Positions 48,431 to 60,385 of a stretch of 64,000 nucleotides of DNA are shown one piece after another; position 1 is the stretch's first letter, and each line of letters begins with the position of its first letter. A model generated the notes under the pieces. That model was not told where the DNA came from and did not search any database. It saw only the letters and a list, made by a program, of their open reading frames with translations. The stretch is taken from positions 680,798 to 744,797 of the forward strand of contig CAJJDP010000016.1 of the NCBI GenBank assembly GCA_905182995.1, given 5' to 3'. Made by a program: the position numbers and the translations under genes. The DNA comes from Paramecium octaurelia. Its lineage: Eukaryota; Ciliophora; Oligohymenophorea; Peniculida; Parameciidae.

Positions 48431-49639
48431 TCATATCTCATTCCATTCCTTTATTATTGCATTTAAAGCTTATTTTTTCCCTTCGTTTCCAATAGAATAT
48501 TCATCTATCATCTTGACAATATAATCGATTTCAGTCATTTTTTCAGGAATGTAATTTAGGTTTTTAAACTATATTATTAACTATTTTATTAATTATTTGC
48601 TTTTGAATTTAATGTTTTTATCTTTTTCCTATTGTTTTTTTATTTATTCAATTTTGGAATCATTTGTGGATATAATTTCTTTAATTATGTATTCGGGTAG
48701 ATATCGAAAACTATCAGATTTATGAGCCTTCCAATCACATTTCTTTGGACATTTTGTACAAATGCCATCCTGCATTGCATCACAATTTGCTTTTTCAGAT
48801 TCTTCACTAATACCGCATGGGTAATGGCAAGTTTGTTTGCAAACTATGCAATTAGAAACATATTCTCCTGGATTTAAATTTTCGGTTATGATTTTTTCAT
48901 ATGTAATGGTTTTTTATTCATTATTTAGAGCTTAAATAGTTTTATTTATTTTATCAATTTTATTTAGCAAATCTTCCAATTATTTATTGTAATTAAAAAC
49001 ATTATTCTTAATTTATTTATGTAGAAGAATATCTAAATTCTTCAATTTTTCTTCTAATTCATGCTTCTCTTGTTTATGGTTTTGTTTCAATTTTTCAATC
49101 CATTCCTCTTATTAAGTTTGAGTTTTTTTGAGTAATCGAATTTCATTATACAATTTGCTACTTTCATTTTTTAAATTTTATTCCTATTAAGAAAGGATTT
49201 TTAATTAATCAGTTTGCGCCAATAGGTGTAGTTGAATGGTAGATTTATTACTTTTTAATTATTATTCCATTTTATTTATCGACTCTTGCAATTATTAATT
49301 CTAAGACTTTTCTTCTTTATATACTTTATTCAATTAATCATACTGTTATTAGAGTAATTTAAATTCTTCATCCTTATTTTTGTTAATTTTGTCTTCTAAT
49401 TAATGCTATTATCTAATAAGCTCTTAATTTGTAAATTCTTCCATAATTTTTAATTGACTGTTGATAGTTTTCTCCATAGCTAATGTTAGAGAATGACTGA
49501 AATCATCACTACATAAATTGATTTAATTTGTAAAACAAATGATATTTGTTTAAGTATCAATTTAATCTTATTTGTTTGAAAATTTTTTTTACCCCTTCGC
49601 TTCCATTTCATGAATTATTTGATCAAGTGAATTTTCCAT
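48431..49639 (-). CDS. Coiled-coil and Cys-rich protein, AIG1-like without G domain
   Basis: The frame from ATG 49639 runs 403 codons without an intron. A short N-terminal segment, TNIICFTNQINLCSDDF then HSLTLAMEKTINSQLKIMEE, resembles the end of an AIG1-type GTPase domain. A 200-residue coiled coil follows, then a Cys/His cluster CIVCKQTCHYPCGI, CDAMQDGICTKCPKKCDW and KAHKSDSFRYLPEYI. That cluster accompanies AIG1-type G domains in other eukaryotes (family knowledge, moderately sure). No P-loop is seen upstream, though one more 5' exon through a 23-nt intron (IAIKKCIPEIQ) is likely. Confidence 0.65.
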
Positions 49640-49999
49640 TTTAATCAAAGTAGACTAAATCCCAATAACAAAATTACCTGAATTTCTGGTATACATTTTT
49701 TTATAGCTATCTCCATTTCAATAGATTAGCAATATTCTTGATACAAATTATCTATATAAAATAAACTGAAATTCTATTAAATAAAATGTTGTAGACAAAT
49801 ACATAAAAGCCTTTAAAAAACTTGTATTTTTTATTAAAGATTAATTGATCTAAATTTTGGGTTGATAATCTACAATTGGTATCAATATGCACAAAGTTTA
49901 ATGGCTTTAGGCTTAGAGTATTTGAAACGTATATATATACTCATAGAATGATTAGAGCTCTGCGGTGGTTAATGATATACTTCTAAACTATAGCTTTAC

Positions 50000-50990
50000 T
50001 CTTAACATCGCACCATCTCTTTCTTCTAGTTTCAATGCTTGAATGAAATTTGAAAATTCTTGTATGAAGAATTTGTGGATAAGAAATACTTATTCTTAAT
50101 TTATATCCATTATAATACTATCAACATAGTAATATGAGCACTGGTTATTGCAACAAAAAGAGTAAAACTATAGAATTCAAAATCATTCTTATCAATATGG
50201 CCTACAAAAATTAAATTTGCAGCTACAACTGAAATACAAATCAAGCAACAAAAAGGTCATTATAGTATACAACATTATAAACACATGGAATAATACAGTT
50301 GGAGCTAATTTAAATGTTTTACTGGTAATATATATTGTGAATGTAAGATAAGCAAATGGTACATAACACAAGGATTATAACCGTTGGTATAATTGGTCTA
50401 ATTTTGGATAGAAAGCAAAATAAATATGAAATAAATAACTGAAAAACAATTATATTATCAAAACGAGCGTGAGAAGATTTAGAACCTTCGCCATTTTTAA
50501 AAGTATGAGAGAGTTGTTGCATTAAATGATATGCCAGGATTATGCTCAATTTAAGTATCACTTCATATTTATAAGTAAAGCTGTGCATTATATTGTATTT
50601 AAGAAAATTTTTTACAATCTAAAAGTCAAATTTGATACCATAAGCATTGTTAAAAATAGAATGAGTACAAAGAGTGACATATTTAGGCATTCAGCGATAC
50701 TGGTGGAATAACTTAATCAACTTTTACTTTTGTCACAAGCATCCACAAATTTTTTAAAAGGTTTTATTAATTCTACATAAAAATTATATTAAGAAACTAC
50801 AAGCAGAATTGCCATATTATAGAATCCAAGTAAGTAGGCAGTGAAGTAAATGATTTTCTCAAGATGCTCCATGAAGGAGACGATTACCACTGAATCGAGA
50901 ATATCCTCTTTAAATGTAGAAGATAACTTAAATGTTGTGGAAGTGATAAAAACATTGAGTTTAACTTAAATTAAAATTTAATACCAATAA
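50000..50990 (-). pseudogene. Polytopic membrane-protein gene or relic, unresolved
   Basis: Several hydrophobic coding-like blocks lie on the minus strand in changing frames: EHLEKIIYFTAYLLGFYN, MSLFVLILFLTMLMVSNLTF, IIVFQLFISYLFCFLSKIRP with TVIILVLCTICLSYIHN, and DKNDFEFYSFTLFVAITSAH. Together they suggest a protein with at least six membrane segments. I could not find introns that join all blocks, so it is probably decayed. No family is assigned. Confidence 0.4.
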
Positions 50991-51044
50991 CAATAATCAC
51001 AGCCAACAGATGGTGATGTGTATGTGAGGCAAATTTTCAAAAAA

Positions 51045-51198
51045 ATAAACAAGCATCACATAATGTCCAATATAATAATTATAATAATAATAATAAAGAA
51101 ATAATTTCAATAGAGAGATATATACCTTGGACTAAGGATCAATTGAGTAGCGGCGTCACTTTTGAAGAATTAGGAGATATACGGTGGGAGTTCGCTCA
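51045..51198 (+). CDS. Partial coding stretch running into the sequence gap
   Basis: An Asn-rich stretch (YNNYNNNNKEI) is followed by SIERYIPWTKDQLSSG and VTFEELGDIRWEFA, which look coding, and the frame enters the run of N. No start is assigned; upstream codons PTDGDVYVRQIFK lie in another frame. The product is unknown. Confidence 0.35.
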
Positions 51199-51302
51199 NN
51201 NNNNNNNNNNNNNNNNNNNNNNNNNNNNNNNNNNNNNNNNNNNNNNNNNNNNNNNNNNNNNNNNNNNNNNNNNNNNNNNNNNNNNNNNNNNNNNNNNNNN
51301 NN
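51199..51302. other. Assembly gap (run of N)
   Basis: One hundred and four unknown bases. The true length may differ. The gap falls within a decayed, repeat-prone part of the window. Confidence 0.98.
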
Positions 51303-51533
51303 TATTATTATTATTAAAAGCACATCTATATATATACTAACCAAAAATCAACTATTACTAGGTTCATTTTTGAATCCTTTTTTGAAAACTATTTTATATC
51401 AAAGTAATATAATATTCACAATAAATTTATAATTTAATCAATAATGGCAATCTTGATACATTTCAAAAATACGTGATCCCATATTCACATTATTCTAAAT
51501 TCAAAGAATAATTTATTATAATTAGAGAAAATG

Positions 51534-52497
51534 TCAATAAAAATGTAATATAGCCAGGTAGAATATGATTTCAAAGTACCAAAGTGAAATTTTGTCTACA
51601 TTATTCTTTTTTTACAATATTGCTCGAGCCTTGAAAATGCCTTTTTGAAAATAACCTATATATCTCTTTCCATAAAAAAACTTATGAATTCCAAACCCAT
51701 TATTTTTGTTTCTTTTATATTCCCCTATATATTCCTCTTTATTTAATTTCCATATAAAATGACCAATACCATTCAATTTTCCATTTTTCCATTCTCCCAC
51801 AGATTTGTTACCATTTACAAAAGTCATTTAGCCAAATCCATTAAAACTACCACCAAAGAATTCACCAAAATATATGTAGACCCAACTTTCCAAATATATT
51901 TTCTAATGCCACTTTTTTATCCTTTATCATCAATTAGTCCTGTAAATGTTGCCCCATTTAGATAATTTTGGAAAGTTTGTATTTTCAAATCATAAGATCG
52001 TGATAAGAAGGGAAATGCCTTCTCTGCTAGCTCTCCTAAAAAAATATACCTTGCTAGATTAGAAAATATGAAAATTACTTGTACAATCTTACTAATTTAA
52101 GCACCTTAACCAATGAAATTGATCCATTAAAAATTCACCTTAGTAATACCTTAAGTTATTTTTTACAAACTATTTACCAAAGCCACATTTCATATTCAAT
52201 TTCACATCTCCAAAATATTACACATTTTCCTTTTCAATCTTACTAGACTAAAGTGAACTTTATCTATTAACTTTAGTTTTTCTTTAAATTCATTATTTCT
52301 GTAATTGTGTAATTGGAGGCTATTCTTAAATAATTTCTTACATATTCATCATAAATCAATTTGATATTATGATCTGATTTATCTTATGACTTTGTTATCA
52401 GTGATCCATTCTATTAAGTTTAAGTTGGAGAATCTTGTCCAGAGTTTGTTACAGGACATATTTTGCGACTTGATGGCAATTTGTGTTTTTAGGACAT
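51534..52497 (-). pseudogene. Frameshifted MORN-repeat gene
   Basis: Starting MSQKHKLPSSRKICPVTNS at 52497, the reading passes through a helical segment (LIYDEYVRNYLRIASN) and MORN units YFGDVKLNMKCGFG, YYQGEFLMDQFH, ATFTGLIDDKGQKSG, FGGSFNGFGQMTFVNGN, SVGEWKNGKLNGIGHF, YIGEYKRNKNNGFGI and RYIGYFQKGIF. At least three one-base frame changes (near 52240, 52115 and 51880) are not explained by GT...AG introns; one 25-nt intron is plausible. It is probably a recently inactivated gene. The MORN array was longer than that of the MORN-protease gene. Confidence 0.75.
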
Positions 52498-52579
52498 AAA
52501 CTTGATTAAATATTATTCATTTAAGTATTCAATTTAGATCATATATATATATTGGTTTTTTTAGATTAGGTTGGAGACT

Positions 52580-54190
52580 CTCTTTTTTAATCAGGTTTTT
52601 GATCTTGATTAGGTTTCAAAAATAATTTCCTGAATTTTCTATTCGAAATTACCTAGATTGAAAGGAATTGGTGATATTCCATAGCGAATATAGGAAGTTA
52701 TAGTTTTATAAGAATTTAATTGAATTGTTAATATTTCAGATAATGTAGCATTACATCTTTCTCTTAAAATTCAATAACTTTGCATAAATTTAGATATTAA
52801 AACAGCTATCAATTATCTGAAAATTCTTAATTAATGTTCGTTCATACTTTTAATTTTTTTATGAAATTGAAATTTAATTTGACTATTAAAAACCCTATTC
52901 ATTCTCAAATATCTTTTCGTTAATCAATATCTAATTTGATACTAGGTACTTCTTGTTTGATAATATTATCCTCAAAAATTTTTAATGCATTTTAGATGTA
53001 TGATAAAAATAATAGTAAAAGCGTTGCTTGAAATAAAATTAAAGCTACTGAAATAATTAATTTGAAATTTGATTTTGATATAAATTTCTCAAATATACAT
53101 AAAGATTCTACAAAAGTGATTACCTGATTGCAATCTTTACTATCAAATAATTCATTGGCTAAAGTTGTAATTCAGAAAAAGAGAATAAATGAAGTCCAAG
53201 AATTTTTAATTAATATTTGAATATGCTTACAAAATTTCATTGATCTGGTCTGGATGCCAAAGTCTCACGCAATAACTCATAATAACTACAAAAGTATTGA
53301 AAGCCTAATTCTCAATTTGATTCTCATTTTTATTAAATTTACTTTTATGAGTTCATCCCAAATATCCTGTTGAAATATTATTTGGAATTTTTCATTAAAA
53401 AAATAGAATTTTAGAAATTTATAATCTTTTAAATAATCAAAAAATGTAATATAGAGAGTGATTAGAATTCTTCAGTCGCCTAATTCCTAAAAATTTACAT
53501 GTTTTTTTATAGCTTTTATATCTTCAGTTATCAATTGCTTAGAGAGCAGTCAAAATAATAAATTATTGAAACTCAGGATTCCAAATAATGTTGGTTAATT
53601 ACGAGATGACTTTTGAATATAATTTTTGTTAAATTGTAGCATGACTTCAGCTTCCATTCTCTTTCGATTAATCAATAATTACTAAAATAGATTCCTTTTC
53701 TGACACATTTTGAATATTAATTCCCTATCACAATTAATGTTATTTAGATTCGTTATGATAGTTAAAAAAAATGATAATAATTTAGAAGAAATTATATTTA
53801 TAATTTTCTTAATGCTAAGGCTAAAATTTCCAACTAAATTGTTTTGAACGAGATTTAGTAATCGTTAAAACTGCTAAGATTAATAGGTAGAGTTTTAAAA
53901 TTACATTGAGGGCTTCATCTATCTTCATAATAGAACTATGAAATCTAAAAGTAAATAGATATCAAAAAAGATTCAAGGTAAATTTCAACCAATTTATTCA
54001 AAAGATATTCATCATAACCTTCATATCTGATTTGGAGAAGTTAAAAATATATAGAATGATGCTTCATGTATTTGTTGGCCTTTTATGGAACAAGAGTAAA
54101 TGAAATTACTAAATCTACCTTGAAATAATTGATAGAAAAGTGCAAAACTGATAAATGCTTGACAATTTCGAGAAATATATTTGCTTATAT
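52580..54190 (-). pseudogene. Decayed helical-repeat gene, possibly exportin/HEAT-like
   Basis: Long coding-like blocks in shifting frames occur on the minus strand: MEAEVMLQFNKNYIQKSSRN, LSKQLITEDIKAIKKHVNF, EEFQSLSILHFLIIQKI, QQDIWDELIK joined by a 20-nt intron to NQIENQAFNTFVVIMSYC, HPDQINEILQAYSNINQKF, NELFDSKDCNQVITFVESL and RCNATLSEILTIQLNSYKT. The early AExxLxxF-type start and helical pairs recall exportin/importin-beta proteins, but this is only an impression. TGAs and frame changes show it is dead or badly sequenced. Confidence 0.5.
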
Positions 54191-54233
54191 AATAAAAGTC
54201 ATCCTATTCAAAGATTAATTTATAAGTTAATAA

Positions 54234-54532
54234 ATGGAAGTAGAAAAAATGATGAAGAACTTATTTTAGGTAGAAAATCCTCAAGAGAAATTAGGAATTA
54301 TTTACAATCTATTAGCTTAAAACTTAAAGTGTAAATTCTTAGAACTAGCTTCACTTCAAGCTTTTCATCTGCCAATAAAAACTGAAGAAAAGAACCCTAA
54401 GGAATTATTGAATAAAAAGAAGTTACCACTTTTAGCTTCATTGGGAGTTCAATATCAAAACATAATTCAAACTAGAATTATCAAGAAATATTGAATTTTA
54501 CTAAGGATGAAAAATATATTTTTTAAATCTGA
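54234..54532 (+). CDS. Small unrecognised gene, 89 residues
   Basis: A 29-nt intron leaves 90 codons from ATG 54234 to TGA 54530. It begins MEVEKMMKNLFQVENPQEK, contains CKFLELASLQAFHLPIK and ends NYQEILNFTKDEKYIFQI. Without splicing the frame stops at 54492. Helical, charged; it may be the front fragment of a longer dead gene in this region. Confidence 0.45.
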
Positions 54533-54788
54533 ATGGCAAATAGCTTCCAAGTTTTGAAAGAGAGGCGCATTTATTATAAAACGAAATTTAAAACTTAGAT
54601 TGAATCTAATCTAAAATAAGAAAAAATAAGATGTGAAAAATTATTCAATTTTAAATTGAAACTATAGTAATGCGTACTTGTAGTTTGGTAGTTTTTCTTT
54701 TTTGTTAAGTTAAGTCGAATTTCTTTTAAGAATTGTGAGAAGTAGAACGAAACTTTTAGCAACTCTTGTAATTTGTATTTGTAATAAA

Positions 54789-55592
54789 ATGCTAAACCCT
54801 CAATTTTTTACACTCACTGTTTGGCTTGCTGATGCCAAAAAAGGATATAATAATAATACTTCCACTTCTGTTTCTGCTTAAGGTTTGTGTTATGAAAAGG
54901 CTTTTACAGATAGTATAGCAATGATTCAAACTATTACTCTTATCACAAATGTTTAATGTACAAATAACAGTGCTACGTTCTTTTGCTTGATGTAGTAAAG
55001 CTAGATTTCAGACACAACTAATGCTAGTTATCTGATGCATTTAGTGGCTGTTCAGCATGTGTTTTATTCAACTTGGAGTATGAATAGTATGTTCCACTTT
55101 GTCGAGCGAATTTTTTAATCTTATTATTGTGGGTGCTATAAAGTTTAAAGAGGCTGCAATTGTATCTCCACTGATTTTTAGCCCCTCTAATTTTAATTTG
55201 AGGCTAATTGTATCAACCTCAATATAGTTTTGCTGGAGATGGCAATTTTAAAGAGGCAACCTTGCATAGCATTAAAGTCTTATCACAAGAGTTTACCTTT
55301 ATTTTGTAATAATTTTCTCATGTTTGCAGTTTTCAATTAATGTATGCCTGTCCATATCCCCTTATTTTAAGTGTTTCATTCATGTACGTATAAAAATATT
55401 GCTGCAGATTTCTTCAACACTGTCATAATGTTTTATGAGAGACGTGAATATGTAATACTGTATTTATGTCATTCACGATTGACTTCATCTTCTGAATGTG
55501 ACATAGGCCTCAAGAAAATGTGGATGCTTTCTATAAAGATAAGAATATATAAAAAAAAAATTCAACTCATTATTTAGGATTGGTTTTAATGA
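54789..55592 (+). CDS. Cys-containing 267-residue open frame, doubtful
   Basis: The frame from ATG 54789 to TGA 55590 is free of TGA for 267 codons, which is unusual by chance. It contains LADAKKGYNNNTSTSV, GLCYEKAFTDSIAMIQ, VQCTNNSATFFCLM and SYYCGCYKVQRGCNC, suggesting a secreted Cys-rich protein. Other stretches look random and another frame also shows Cys-rich coding character (FSGCSACVLFNLEYEQ), so it may be a frameshifted surface-protein relic. No family is recognised. Confidence 0.35.
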
Positions 55593-56160
55593 ATGAATTA
55601 GGAGGAAGAAAGAAATTTTTGAATGCAAGTGAAGACTAGAAATACAGCTCTTAGTTAAGAGGCATTTTCTAGACGTTAGATATAGATGAATAAAAGTAGA
55701 TGCTGGTTTAACTTATATAGGAGGAGAGAATATCGGACTAAGAATCAGCTAAGAGTAAGAGTTAATGAGAAAACTTAAGAAAGATCCATAACTATCAACT
55801 ACCATTTGGCATATCAGAGCAGTTGTAGCTTAGAAACCACAAGTTGAGAAAAATCGAGGATTTTCTGAATGCGACTCAATTAGTTGTTGGAAGAAGGGAC
55901 AATTATATCTTGCCGAAAATATGGATTGGGATACTATCTAAAGATGTTTTATGAAATTGTTTGGGAATATATGAAGTTAACTTTAGCTTAGAAAAAATTA
56001 ACTCGAATCAAAGACAGATTAAATGAGACCTTGAATTGATTGAATTAAAAGATGATAACTTTGAGAATATAAAAGGACTAGTAAATGCATGTGCAAAAAT
56101 TATTGAAGCTTTATTTGTAAGATCAGATATTTATATTATTTTTAAACCCAAATTATAATA
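55589..56160 (+). pseudogene. Decayed gene with premature TGA and frameshifts
   Basis: From ATG 55589 the reading MNELGGRKKFLNASEDQKY leads to a TGA at 55766, continues in frame with LRKIHNYQLPFGISEQLQ and DFLNATQLVVGRRDNYILPK, then shifts to YEIVWEYMKLTLAQKKLT and again to ELIELKDDNFENIKGLVNAC. Each piece looks coding; the order suggests one original gene. The start overlaps the previous stop by the ATGA arrangement. Confidence 0.55.
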
Positions 56161-56289
56161 AGGTTAAGATGTTATTTATTAGAACAATGACGAAAGCTGT
56201 GGAATCAATTTTATAAAGTATTAAATGACCTCGATGAATAATTCAAGAAGATTATTGAGTCCTACAACCAGATCATATAATAGATAGGT

Positions 56290-56481
56290 ATGGCAAGCTT
56301 ATCCTTTGACGAAAGTATAATTTGCACTTTATGTATTAGACTCTTCAACCGCACTGAGAAATTCAAAAACTCCTGCCATACAAGTATGAACCTTGCAAGT
56401 GTATGAATCGAATCTATGGTAATTGCATATTAAAACCACCCAAATTTAAAGCAAGATTAACAATCTTAAGCTTTTTATGAA
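56290..56481 (+). pseudogene. RING-like zinc-finger fragment
   Basis: The stretch MASLSFDESIICTLCIRLFN followed, after a one-base shift, by YKYEPCKCMNRIYGNCILKP carries CxxC, CxC and C spacing like the first half of a RING finger. It then stops. It may be the 5' end of the NACHT-type gene whose relics follow; the His expected in a RING is not preserved. Confidence 0.4.
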
Positions 56482-56599
56482 AGTTATCAAGTCATCTATC
56501 AATATATCAACAAAACAACCATATAAGAGAGTAATCACAAAAGTAATCAAAAATGTAATCACAAAAGTAACCAATCAATTCTCTAATATATTTAATAAG

Positions 56600-58300
56600 A
56601 TAATAAAATGAATTGCAGTTGAAACATATTATTCACATATATTACTTCATTTAATCTGGCAAAATTGATGATTAAGGCTAATTAATTATCCATCAACTGT
56701 CAGAACAATACTAAATAGCATTCCTATTTCGATTGATTTCTGGATATATGGGTTTAGAAATTAAGTATTTCGAAAATATAAACCAATTATCAAGAACAAT
56801 ATCCTCCAATAGGTTTAAAGAAATTATTCAAGAAAGAATTAACTGTAGATGCAAGACAAAAATCTATTTGGATAATATCTCTAATATAAGAGAATCATTT
56901 CTTTAATGAGCTCAGTAATACTCATTTCAAATGTTGTCTCTAATATTTTTTTCCTAATAATCCCTGTTTGTTAGAGAGTTTTAATTTGCTTATTAATTAA
57001 ATCACCCTGTTTAGCTATGTCTAGTTTTAGACCATCATATTGATTAGTTTAGTTCTGTTAAAATTCTGTCAAACTAATATAAAGCGGCTCTAATTATTAA
57101 TGTAATGATTTAACAAATTAGTATTATGTAGGTAAGTTCGATTAAGATAATTTGAGTTATTTAGTCCAAGATATTTTTGCTATTTAGCGAAGGGTTCCTA
57201 TTGATAATATAATCCTCTAATAACAAAACACAAGTTAAGTCAGTTGATAAACACATAAAATATTGGAGTAAAGTTAGATTAAATTTGGAAGGAATATCAG
57301 ATAAAAGGATTACCAATCCAGATGAATCATAGTAATGACTAAGCTGTCATCCTACTAAATTAATTTTAAAATAAATAATTAAAGTTTGATAAAACAATAT
57401 TAGAAACCTGTTTCAAAGAATGGGATATTTTTTTATTACTTAAAGATTTTCTTACGAATGAAAAACATCAAAATAGCTCTTTTACTTTTGGGTTTTATTT
57501 AACAAGCAACTTAGAAATTCAAAGTTAACAACTCTAAGAAAATGAAATTATATTGGCAATGAAAAATATAACAAGGCATTTTGGTTTTTTGATTTCAAAT
57601 AAGATGCTAACTTTTAATTCAAATAAATACTGAGAAATTGGGAGAAGCAATAAAACTTTGTAGAAACTTTACATAAGATATGCAATTTGATGAAAACATA
57701 TAAGTAAAAATTATTTCACAATAAATACAAAAAATTATTCAAAATTTAGAAGTTTGTCTTGAAAACATATAGATTATTCTTAAAATAATGAGACTTAATT
57801 AAAGCAAAAAAACAAAAAATAGGGGGCAAGGTAACAATTTTGAAAAACTTAATAACTTGTTGGAACTATAGCAGATATTATAATATATATCATCTAGGAT
57901 TAAGAGTAAGAGAATGGATAGCAAACACAAACAATTGAAGTCTCATTCCTTTATTTACTACAACATAGAAACAAGATTAGGGGAATAGTTTCAAAATTGG
58001 AAATAACATATCTTTAATAAGACTTATTGAAATATTTTTAGAACTTAGTTGATAATCTACATTTAAATTATGAAAGCATTTGTAATGAATTTTAAATCCA
58101 ATTTTCATAGTTTAATGAATACCACCAGGAAATTATGATCATAATGTCTAAAATTGATACAGTCCTTTCAAGGGTTGATCTGAAAAAAATTAAATAAGAT
58201 TTGCAGTTGCTAAAATTTCTAGAAATCTTTTGGCATAACAATTTGAAGCTAAAATTAAAATTGGTTGCTTCAAAGACGTCTTTTTCATTTATATTAGAAA
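56600..58300 (+). pseudogene. Degenerate helical coding relics
   Basis: Between the RING-like fragment and the NACHT relic many short coding-like pieces occur in changing frames, for example KYKPIIKNNILQQVQRN and NNLLELQQILQYISSRIKS with SHSFIYYNIETRLGEQ. They fit the long helical linker of a NACHT-WD40 protein. TGAs break every frame. Confidence 0.35.
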
Positions 58301-60090
58301 AAGCCAATCCAACAGAATTTGTCCGAAGTATTAAATCTTGATGAGTTTCTTTTAAAAGTAATTGAAGAGTGGGGATCAATAGAATAATTCGGTTTATTAG
58401 ATAATTTGGTTCAAAGACTTTACAAATAATGAATAATGGAAAATTAAATAAGGTCTAGTTGTTACTATAATTTAGATTTCATCCAATTGTTTTTCAAATA
58501 ATCTTGTTTCTTTTTGTAAGTAAGTTCTAATCTAATTGTGGGTTCAAGAAAAAGATCTAAAAATTAGAAACCTTTTAAAAAATGAAAAATGGATAAGTAT
58601 GTAAATGCAAATTTTGTAGAAGGATTGGTAGACTTAACAAGATAGAATTGTGGAGAGAATGTAGGAAATGTTGAGCAGAATTGATGAATTATAAGAATAA
58701 ATTTCTCACGAGGCTAATCTCAACAAGCGAGATCTAAACCTTAAAGAACTTGACGAAACAACAGAGCAATTATATTAATAAATTGAAAATATCAGTGAAA
58801 TGGGGTAATAATTGAGACTGCTAACTGATTTTGTTAATCGTATCAGAAAGGCTTGTCCAGAGCGGAGGGGAAAATCAATCAAATGAAGGAATAACTCAAA
58901 ATCATGAGTAACGATATAAAATTTTTGAATCTGTTGAATAAATATTTGAAATTAGAAAATGGAAGGTATTGAAAGAAGCGGCACTTAAGAATGCTAAATC
59001 CATTTATATACCATTAATAACCAAAGAGAGAGAAAAAGATGAAAAGTAAGACAATACATTAAGTATTTTAATAAATTTAGAACAAATTAATGATACTCAA
59101 GGAGAATTGAATCAGTTTTTATTAGAAGGGAAAGAAACAATGTTATTAATTCATGGGGTAGCTGGATCTGGCTAAGAAAATAGAAGAATTTATTTGGAAA
59201 TTACATAATAAAAATATAAAAATTAGAAATCAAATTCTCATACCTGTTTATATCTACTAACCCTCTTTAAAAATTCCTGTATTTTAAGCGTAGAGGAAAC
59301 ACTTCATCAAGATGAATACAACTTTGACTAACTTTAATTAAAAGAGTGCAAAGAGATTTTATAGAAGTAAGAATTCAAATTGTTATTGTTAATGGATAAG
59401 CTATGATGAAATGAAACTAGAGAATATTTAGAAAAATTTATATATGATTAAAAAAGTCAAATAGTATTGGTCACTTGTAACTTTTACCACAAGAAGTGAA
59501 ATTTTTACGAGCAGTAATTATTCCTTATGGTTTGCACCAGAAAAGAAAGAAAATTTAAAGGAAATTTAGCTGTAAAAATTTAATCTAAAATAAATAGAGG
59601 AATACTTAAAAAAATTTACAATTTAGAGCATTAAAATGTTGATTTTCGAAATATATGAATGGTAAACATAAATGTCAAATCAAGGAGTATTGGATATCAA
59701 TATTTTTGAAAAAGGTTGGGAACAATTATTTGTATAATGTTTGATTTTAACAAAGTTTAATGGTGAAACACTTTTGAATTAAAAATAAATAGAGAATATC
59801 TTATCATTTTTGAAGAATAATGATTTTTTTACTTTTAAAAGTAATGATGCTTTAAGAAGTCTAATGGTCAAATTCTCAAAACTGTGGAGTCTTGAAAAGT
59901 ATGAAAAGATGATGAAGCAAATAAATTTATATGGTATAATAGAAACTCCATATATGATGGAAATAATAGTTTAAGTGTTGCCTAAAATGAAGGTGAAAGC
60001 CTTTGGCATAATTAATTCGAGAGTAAATTTTTGAAAATTTTCCCAATTATGCTTCTTTAGTTTTATAAAATTAACTATCTTAATCAAATG
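58300..60090 (+). pseudogene. NACHT-type P-loop NTPase relic
   Basis: The reading VLKEAALKNAKSIYIPLI, GELNQFLLEGKETMLLIHG and Walker A GVAGSGQ (59152-59175, Lys replaced by Gln through TAA for AAA) is followed by a frameshift, Walker B-like LLMDSYDEM residue pieces split by another shift, then a long open frame with YWSLVTFTTRSEIFTSSN (sensor 1), LLNQKQIENILSFLKNND and KLWSLEKYEKMMKQINLYG. The TTRSE signature and order identify a NACHT/STAND ATPase. At least three lesions show it is dead. It should continue into WD40 repeats, which are missing on this strand. Confidence 0.72.
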
Positions 60091-60118
60091 TATAATTTTC
60101 AATAGAAAAACTATTTAT

Positions 60119-60385
60119 AACAAAATAATAATGAAAAAGAATAATTGGATAATAATGAAAATGAATAACAGGAAGTATAATAGGATAAAAATGAATAAGT
60201 ATAATTGGATAATAATGAATAGCAATAATAATAAGATAAGAATGAAAAAAAATTACAAGGTAATAATGATAACAAATAACAGGAGAACAATGAAAAATGA
60301 AAAACAGCACATTAATGAAAAACTATAACAGAATAATATTGAAAAACAATAACAGGATAATAATGAAAAACAAATACAGGTTACT
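60119..60385 (+). repeat. Degenerate Q/N-coding minisatellite, about 24-bp period
   Basis: Imperfect copies of a unit near GGATAATAATGAAAAACA repeat about ten times. In one frame they read (Q/L)DNNEKEQ-like peptides; a TGA and frame change occur near 60300. The tract joins the NACHT relic to the triplicated segment, as a low-complexity linker of the former protein. Confidence 0.75.

Noticed and set aside
60080..60310. His/Tyr/Ile-rich frame on the minus strand
   Set aside because: It is the reverse complement of the Q/N minisatellite; periodic composition explains it.
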